Assembly (NCBI GenBank): GCA_028873845.1 | Contig: JAPPNO010000012.1 | Span: forward strand, 1-64,000 | Source: Gemmatimonadota bacterium | GTDB lineage: Bacteria > Gemmatimonadota > Gemmatimonadetes > Longimicrobiales > Gaopeijiaceae | DNA: 64,000 bases | Reading direction: 5' to 3' | Shown here: in pieces, positions 62,665 to 64,000 of the stretch | Layout: each line of letters opens with the position of its first letter | How positions within the stretch are numbered: position 1 is the stretch's first letter | Notes under the pieces: generated by a model | The model's database searches: none | Told to the model about the DNA's origin: nothing | The model's input: only the letters and a program-made list of their open reading frames with translations | Translations under genes and position numbers: made by a program

Positions 62665-63456
62665 TCACTGATCCCATTCGCGGGTGTGTGGATGCGGGTC
62701 CGCCAAGTACACCATTTCCATCGGAAGATCGTGCGAGTCTTTGGTCGGGTGTGCCGGTAGAGTCTTGAGCGCCACCGGATCGGCCGAGGCGGTGATAGCT
62801 GCGGCCATGGCGTCCAAGATGTCGTCGTCGGCCACGTCCCAGCATCGGAATTCGGTTCGAATCCGGGCGAACTCCTCACCGACGGATGGACGGAACCCCT
62901 CCAGCAACGCGAACCGTTCGTCAAAGCCGCCGCCCGTCTTCTTGCCGTTTCTCAACCGGCTACGTCCTGCGAGCGCCCAAAAGCAGATCTCCGGGTGCAC
63001 CTCCCGGACCATGTGGCGGGCTTTTTCGCTATTCCGTAGCAGGCAGTCCACTTCCCTGACCCTCGGCAGGATCGCGAAGGTCTGCCGTGTCATCCCCCTT
63101 CCGGTTTCCTCCCGGCTGATCCTGTTCGCATCCTCGTAGGTGTCCGCAGTCAGCGCTGCACGCACCGGAGCCGGGAAGACGGAGCCAGCGCGACGCGCCC
63201 CCAGCCTCCTGCGCGCCTCCCTATCGCAGAGGCGCCGCTCGGAACCGTTCGGTAGCCCGATCGGAATGTCAACGAAGATTCGGTCCGAATCGTCTGCTCT
63301 GGAAACCAACTCCTCGATAGCTCCGACTACGCCCCATCTGGAATCTCCAGAACGACCAAAGCCGAAGTAAAGCCAGCCCGCGCGGCAACCGTCGATTCCG
63401 TACGCCGTCCCAGACGCCGGGTTCGGTCGGCCAGCTTCAGTACCCCGGTGATTCAT
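62665..63456 (-). CDS. DUF429 domain protein
   Basis: A 263-residue DUF429 protein, a family with an RNase H-like fold predicted to be a nuclease. Visible signatures are AYGIDGCRAGWLYFGFG (about residues 18-34), IFVDIPIGLP, RRAGSVFPAPVRAAL, MVREVHPEICFWALAG and DDILDAMAAAITA. The ATG at 63456 was chosen because it is the nearest start before the conserved GIDGCRAGW. It ends 163 bases from the broken tRNA. DUF429 genes often occur in islands; the function is unproven. Confidence 0.85.
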   Translation of the reverse strand: MNHRGTEAGRPNPASGTAYGIDGCRAGWLYFGFGRSGDSRWGVVGAIEELVSRADDSDRIFVDIPIGLPNGSERRLCDREARRRLGARRAGSVFPAPVRAALTADTYEDANRISREETGRGMTRQTFAILPRVREVDCLLRNSEKARHMVREVHPEICFWALAGRSRLRNGKKTGGGFDERFALLEGFRPSVGEEFARIRTEFRCWDVADDDILDAMAAAITASADPVALKTLPAHPTKDSHDLPMEMVYLADPHPHTREWDQ

Positions 63457-63647
63457 GACACGGATTCTATCGCCGACCCCCAAGTCCGTCGAGGAAGCTC
63501 CAAGCGAACATGGACCGGACCCCACGGGTGAAATAGCGACTCTGGGCGGCACGGGCATCACTACCGGCATCGGCTGACCGCGAAAGGCAGGAGGATGTTG
63601 CCGCGAGACGAACGGCGGCGGGCGAGCGCTTGAGTCCAGTGGGCCCC

Positions 63648-63675
63648 TTGCCCCAAAGATCAGCGCTGGTACACT
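63648..63675 (+). promoter_or_regulatory. Candidate promoter for the SIR2-like gene
   Basis: TTGCCC (63648-63653) and TACACT (63670-63675) are 16 bases apart in the 277-base divergent gap, leaving a leader of about 50 bases that ends in GGGAGAAG. Nothing else is seen in this gap. Confidence 0.4.
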
Positions 63676-63733
63676 ACTGGAGCCCTGAATCAGGTACAGA
63701 GACCTCAACCACCCCCCCGAAGGGAGAAGACTG

Positions 63734-64000
63734 ATGGCGACCGACCTGATTTCACGCGACCCTGACGCGTGGAAGAACCACATCGTGTGGGCAGGACCGC
63801 ACCGCCAGTACTCGATTGAGCAGCCAGCCGTCGAGACACATCGTGACCGCGTCGAGCCATGGCTCTCGGCGCTTCTCCAAGCAGAGCACCTCAACCTCCT
63901 GGTCGGAAGCGGCCTGCCAGCAGCGATCGCCAAGAGCGCGGAGGTGCCCGCCGCCGACATGAGTTTAGCGCCTCTCGACTCTGATTTCGCGGATGCCGTG
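63734..64000 (+). CDS. N-terminus of a SIR2-like protein (runs past the window end)
   Basis: Only 89 residues are in the window. The protein starts MATDLISRDPDAWKNHIVWAGPH, with a GGGAG Shine-Dalgarno. HLNLLVGSGLPAAIAK (about residues 54-69) resembles the GAGxS-type NAD-binding loop that opens SIR2 domains in anti-phage proteins (for example those paired with HerA). Only this one motif is available, so the assignment is tentative; a different Rossmann-type protein is possible. Location next to a broken tRNA supports an island gene. Confidence 0.45.
   Translation, partial: MATDLISRDPDAWKNHIVWAGPHRQYSIEQPAVETHRDRVEPWLSALLQAEHLNLLVGSGLPAAIAKSAEVPAADMSLAPLDSDFADAV

Overview
This window is chromosomal DNA of a high-GC (by eye roughly 65-70%), Gram-negative bacterium. 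It encodes CMP-Kdo and Kdo-8-phosphate synthesis, a complete cytoplasmic/periplasmic lipopolysaccharide export set (LptC, an LptA/OstA-like protein, LptB) and sigma-54. The mix of dnaX-ybaB-recR behind an SRP RNA, Ig-like/LVIVD secreted proteins and propeller-type lipoproteins is most like Gemmatimonadota, but that placement is an inference from gene content; there is no rRNA here to test it. Many starts are GTG or TTG, and neighbouring genes very often overlap by 4 bases (ATGA or GTGA).

Layout. 615-7484 (+): yraN, 4.5S SRP RNA, dnaX, ybaB, recR, a small membrane protein, pgsA, pncC, a new 52-residue reading frame, grpE and dnaJ (DNA replication/repair, phospholipid synthesis and protein folding). 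7504-9773 (-): mnmA and a cysteine desulfurase, the sulfur donor/acceptor pair for tRNA 2-thiouridine. 9967-10718: a decayed beta-propeller lipoprotein. 10979-14419 (+): sucC, sucD, a CBS-pair protein and ndk. 14533-21343 (+): the DUF177-rpmF-plsX-fabH-fabD-fabG-acpP-fabF fatty acid operon followed by ispF, then a DedA protein and a Xer recombinase. 22989-28233: C-terminal processing protease (-), glutamine-type NAD synthetase (+), a zinc-ribbon membrane protein (-) and a trpG/pabA amidotransferase (+).

28342-38638 (+): one long run of envelope genes, kdsB-pyrG-kdsA-kdsC-kdsD-lptC-lptA-like-lptB-rpoN, behind a good promoter and a possible 17-residue leader peptide. 38646-52755: a surface-glycan/glycolipid locus with two polyprenyl-phosphate-sugar-type glycosyltransferases, UDP-GlcNAc 2-epimerase, a GT4 transferase, methyltransferases, a YfhO-type membrane protein and a flippase-like protein. 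Embedded in it on the opposite strand is a six-gene cassette (methyltransferase, MaoC hotdog, FkbH-like HAD, stand-alone acyl carrier protein, polysaccharide deacetylase, hexapeptide acyltransferase) that looks built to make an ACP-bound acyl group and put it on a sugar.

52762-62220: PlsC acyltransferase, proline dehydrogenase, serine hydrolase lipoprotein, TPR membrane protein, an Ig-domain metallopeptidase lipoprotein, a threonine dehydratase-like enzyme and an Ig/LVIVD-repeat exported protein. At 62463 a tRNA-Arg(CCU) gene is broken immediately after its anticodon loop; beyond it the content changes to a DUF429 protein and the start of a SIR2-like protein that runs off the window. This is the likely edge of an integrated island, possibly a defence island, and is the most promising accessory region.
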